Shown in pieces: positions 61,866-64,000 of a stretch of 64,000 nucleotides of DNA (its first letter is position 1; every line of letters begins with the position of its first letter). The notes below the pieces were generated by a model, which was not told the DNA's origin, made no database searches, and worked only from the letters and a program-made list of their open reading frames with translations. The translations under genes were made by a program, and so were the position numbers. The DNA comes from Mariniphaga sp964559175 (GTDB lineage Bacteria; Bacteroidota; Bacteroidia; Bacteroidales; Prolixibacteraceae): the NCBI GenBank assembly GCA_964559175.1, contig CAZLGT010000005.1:1-64000 (forward strand), given 5' to 3'.

Positions 61866-62297
61866 ATGGCTAACTACTATCCTCCGTTAGGCTATCATTT
61901 CAGGGTTGAATTCAACAATATTAAAGGCGAATTTCAATTCCAGTCGGTGGCGGGTTTAAATATCGAACTCGAAACCGAACAGATAGCCGAAGGGGGTGAA
62001 AACAGGTTTAAGCATAAATTGCCGGTACGCACCAAGTTTCCAAATCTGGTGTTGAAACGCGGCGTGCTCGTGAATTCCGATTTGATTAAATGGTGCAGAG
62101 ACGCAGTGGAAGGTTTTGATATCATACCCACCGATCTTACCATAAGTCTGTTGAATGAAGAACACGAACCGCTGATAACCTGGAATGTAGTACACGCCTG
62201 GCCGGTAAAATGGTCTGTTGGCGATTTGAATGCCGAAGAGAGTAAAATTGCCATCGAAACCATCGAACTGGTTTACAACTATTTTAATATTCAGTAA
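61866..62297 (+). CDS. Second eCIS tube protein (tube initiator, Pvc5-like)
   Basis: A 143-residue paralogue of the upstream tube protein: YHFRVEFNNIKGEFQFQSVA, LPVRTKFPNLVLKRGVL and ISLLNEEHEPLITWNVVHAW. The two share the same fold and the same C-terminal block but differ at the N-terminus, as expected when one copy builds the tube and the other joins the tube to the baseplate. It ends 2 bases before the DUF5908 gene. Confidence 0.9.
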   Translation: MANYYPPLGYHFRVEFNNIKGEFQFQSVAGLNIELETEQIAEGGENRFKHKLPVRTKFPNLVLKRGVLVNSDLIKWCRDAVEGFDIIPTDLTISLLNEEHEPLITWNVVHAWPVKWSVGDLNAEESKIAIETIELVYNYFNIQ

Positions 62298-62299
62298 AG

Positions 62300-62458
62300 A
62301 TGCCCATCGAAATTAAAGAGTTGCACATAAAAATCAATGTGGATGAAAAGCCGCGTTCCCAAAATCCGGAAAAAATTAAACGGAGCGAACGTGATGATTT
62401 GATTGCAGCTTGTGTGGAGCAGGTACTGGAAATCCTTTCAAAAAAAGAGGAACGATAA
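62300..62458 (+). CDS. Small DUF5908-type eCIS protein
   Basis: A 52-residue gene: ATG at 62300, TAA at 62456-62458. It begins MPIEIKELHIKINVDEKP, the start that I recall for DUF5908 proteins, which are encoded in the same place (after the tube genes) in Bacteroidota injection loci. The second half is charged and helical (SERDDLIAACVEQVLEIL). Spacing is 2 bases on the left and 1 base on the right, so it is part of the operon. Function unknown; a baseplate or assembly role is inferred. Confidence 0.85.
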   Translation: MPIEIKELHIKINVDEKPRSQNPEKIKRSERDDLIAACVEQVLEILSKKEER

Positions 62459-62459
62459 A

Positions 62460-63176
62460 ATGAGCGGAGAACTTACCAAGTTGAAAATAAAGGCTTTCAG
62501 CGACGAACAATTCTCGGAAGAAGTGGCCGACGGGGAGTTCAGAACGCTGCTGAATCCTGAAACCTACGTGTTCAAGTATAAAATTGAACAGAACGACGAT
62601 CAGGCCTCGGGAACCAGCGCTTCGGCCCCGCGGTTTAACCGCGCTCTGCCGGAAGATCTGGAACTGGAATTTGTGTTCGACCGTACTGGTGTGCTCACCG
62701 ATTACGGTGCTGCCGGTACTGCCGGCGACAAAACATTTAAAGACGAGGGCAGGGGGGTTATCGATGATTTAGAGCACTTTAAAAAAGTGGTTTTCGATTA
62801 CAACGGCGAAGAACACAAGCCAAACTACCTCATTATTTCGTGGGGAACACTGCTTTTTAAAGGCAGCCTTTCGGAAATGGACATCACCTTTAAACTATTT
62901 AAACCGGACGGAACACCGCTGCGCGCAACTGCCAAAGCCAAATTCAAAGGGTTTGTTGAAGACAACCTGCGCGTGGCCATGGAAAACAGCAGCTCACCCG
63001 ATTTAACGCATGTGAGGGAAGTGAAAAAAGGCGATACACTTCCGCTTATGACCTTTCGAATTTACGGCGATTCGAAGTATTACCTGGAGGTGGCAAAAGC
63101 CAACCGCATCACCAATTTCAGGAAACTGGAAGTTGGCCAGCGTATTTTTTTTCCACCCATTGAAAAAAGTTCCTGA
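62460..63176 (+). CDS. eCIS LysM-containing tube/baseplate adaptor (Pvc7-like)
   Basis: A 238-residue protein starting at the ATG at 62460 (MSGELTKLKIKAFSDEQFSE); a longer reading from 62403 overlaps DUF5908 and is rejected. The N-terminal domain (about 1-160) matches the CIS tube-protein family: FRTLLNPETYVFKYKIEQ and LEFVFDRTGVLTDYG. The C-terminus is a LysM domain (about 187-236, VKKGDTLPLMTFRIYGDSKY then FRKLEVGQRIFFP). In eCIS and phages such proteins join tube and spike. The gene precedes the VgrG-like gene by 2 bases. Confidence 0.9.
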   Translation: MSGELTKLKIKAFSDEQFSEEVADGEFRTLLNPETYVFKYKIEQNDDQASGTSASAPRFNRALPEDLELEFVFDRTGVLTDYGAAGTAGDKTFKDEGRGVIDDLEHFKKVVFDYNGEEHKPNYLIISWGTLLFKGSLSEMDITFKLFKPDGTPLRATAKAKFKGFVEDNLRVAMENSSSPDLTHVREVKKGDTLPLMTFRIYGDSKYYLEVAKANRITNFRKLEVGQRIFFPPIEKSS

Positions 63177-63178
63177 TT

Positions 63179-64000
63179 ATGCCCGAAAGAGTTATAAATA
63201 CAGCACGTTCGGCGAATTTGGCTACGTTTAAAATCCTGGTGGAAGGCGAAGAACTTTCGCGCAGCTACCAGGTGATGAATATTGTAGTGGAAAAAGAAGT
63301 AAACCGAATTCCAACGGCAAAAATTGTATTGCGCGATGGCGATCCGGCTTCTCAGGATTTCGAATTGAGCAACCAAAATTTGTTTATTCCGGGAAAGGAA
63401 ATTGAAGTCAAGGCCGGCTACCATTCTGAAGAAGATACCATATTTAAGGGCATTGTAATTAAACACAGTTTGAAAATCAGGCCAAGCCAGGCATTTCTGA
63501 TTGTGGAATGTAAAGACAAGGCAGTAAAACTAACCGTTGGCCGGAAAAGCAAATATTTCTACGAAAGCTCAGATAGTGATGTTTTGGAAGAAATTATTGA
63601 TAGCTACGGGATTGAAAAGGATGTGGAAAGCACAAATGTGACGCATAAAGAACTCGTGCAGTACAACGTTTCCGACTGGGATTTTCTGGTTACCCGTGCA
63701 CAAGCCAACGGAAAAATCTGTGTGGTGGACGACGGAAAAATTACCATTAAACAGCCGGAAACCGGACAGGAACCTGTTGAAACGGTTGCGTTTGGCGCCA
63801 CATTACTCGATTTCGATGCGGAAATTGATGCCCGCAACCAGTTTCAGAAAGTAACTTCCTATGGCTGGAATGCATCCGACCAGGAATTTTTGGAAGCAGA
63901 GGCCGACGATCCTGGGGTGGAACTTAATGGAAATCTCACCCCTAATGATTTGGCCCGGGTTGTTGGCCTGGAAAATCTGGAATTGAAAAACGGGGGTGGC
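63179..64000 (+). CDS. VgrG-like spike protein of the eCIS (partial, cut by window end)
   Basis: The first 274 codons of a spike protein; it has no stop before the window ends. The start reads MPERVINTARSANLATFKIL, then IVLRDGDPASQDF and KHSLKIRPSQAFLIVECKDK. The block LVQYNVSDWDFLVTRAQANG is the hallmark of VgrG/Pvc8-type spikes of Bacteroidota. The needle domain and any effector at the C-terminus lie outside the window. It would form the trimeric hub below the tube. Confidence 0.92.
   Translation, partial: MPERVINTARSANLATFKILVEGEELSRSYQVMNIVVEKEVNRIPTAKIVLRDGDPASQDFELSNQNLFIPGKEIEVKAGYHSEEDTIFKGIVIKHSLKIRPSQAFLIVECKDKAVKLTVGRKSKYFYESSDSDVLEEIIDSYGIEKDVESTNVTHKELVQYNVSDWDFLVTRAQANGKICVVDDGKITIKQPETGQEPVETVAFGATLLDFDAEIDARNQFQKVTSYGWNASDQEFLEAEADDPGVELNGNLTPNDLARVVGLENLELKNGGG

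Noticed and set aside
62403..62459. Upstream start for the LysM adaptor
   Set aside because: It would overlap the DUF5908 gene; the ATG at 62460 gives the usual family N-terminus and a one-base gap.
57983..64000. Prophage tail module or type VI secretion system
   Set aside because: DUF4255, DUF5908 and the LysM adaptor in this order fit an eCIS; no capsid, integrase or Tss membrane genes are in the window, though the right side is unseen.

Overview
The window looks like chromosomal DNA of a free-living or environmental member of the Bacteroidota, most likely close to Bacteroidales/Marinilabiliales. The evidence is a SusC/SusD pair with an ECF sigma factor and FecR, many lipoprotein signals with a cysteine after about 15-20 residues, -7 promoter boxes matching TAnnTTTG, very few Shine-Dalgarno sites, and families that are mostly restricted to this phylum (DUF3078, DUF6057, DUF4230, four-helix-bundle S23 proteins, Bacteroidota-type contractile injection genes). 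The exact genus is inference. No rRNA, tRNA, CRISPR array or intact insertion sequence was found.

Layout. 0.3-3.1 kb: a compact type II restriction-modification operon (XRE regulator, DNA methyltransferase, PD-(D/E)XK endonuclease), minus strand. 3.2-6.5 kb: a haem-motif beta-propeller lipoprotein and a membrane DUF6057 partner. 6.5-14.9 kb: a nucleoside-type MFS transporter and a SusC/SusD outer-membrane uptake system with its FecR/ECF sigma pair. 15-21 kb: an HD phosphohydrolase, a DUF3078 protein and two exported esterases. 21-25.5 kb: the decayed remnant of an AAA/DUF4143 ATPase behind two palindromic repeats, a Nudix-type regulator divergent from a GH3 glycosidase, then an ~0.8 kb element made of a four-helix-bundle (S23/Avd-like) gene between a GA-rich and a CT-rich short-repeat tract, placed exactly between the stop codons of two convergent genes. 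25.5-32 kb: a kinase-like protein with an SLC13 transporter, a 0.7 kb repeat-rich spacer, a Tat-exported aldo/keto reductase, and a small iron-sulfur/metal-related gene cluster.

32-45 kb is a ribose/nucleoside scavenging locus that resembles the rus (ribose utilisation) loci known from Bacteroides. It has a LacI regulator with a visible operator, a GH140-type protein, a ribose-type GRP permease, ribokinase, an exported ADP-ribosylglycohydrolase, three exported nucleoside-hydrolase-fold proteins, a further putative glycosidase and a GH10 protein. Exported hydrolases would release ribose (or other furanoses) from nucleosides or ADP-ribose-like compounds; the permease and kinase would bring it into central metabolism. 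Unlike the Bacteroides prototype there is no SusC/SusD pair inside the locus.

45-57.7 kb is mostly housekeeping: DUF4230, a serine-hydrolase-like lipoprotein without its catalytic Ser/Lys, a dicarboxylate symporter, aminopeptidase P, an ArsC-like protein without its catalytic cysteines, a DUF349 coiled-coil protein, MarC, enolase, a DUF190/CrcB fluoride pair and a PBP4-type carboxypeptidase. From 58 kb to the right edge runs the start of an extracellular contractile injection system (eCIS) operon: cap protein, unknown protein, one large sheath, two tube proteins, a 52-residue DUF5908 protein missed by length cut-offs, a LysM tube/baseplate protein and a VgrG-like spike that is cut by the window end.
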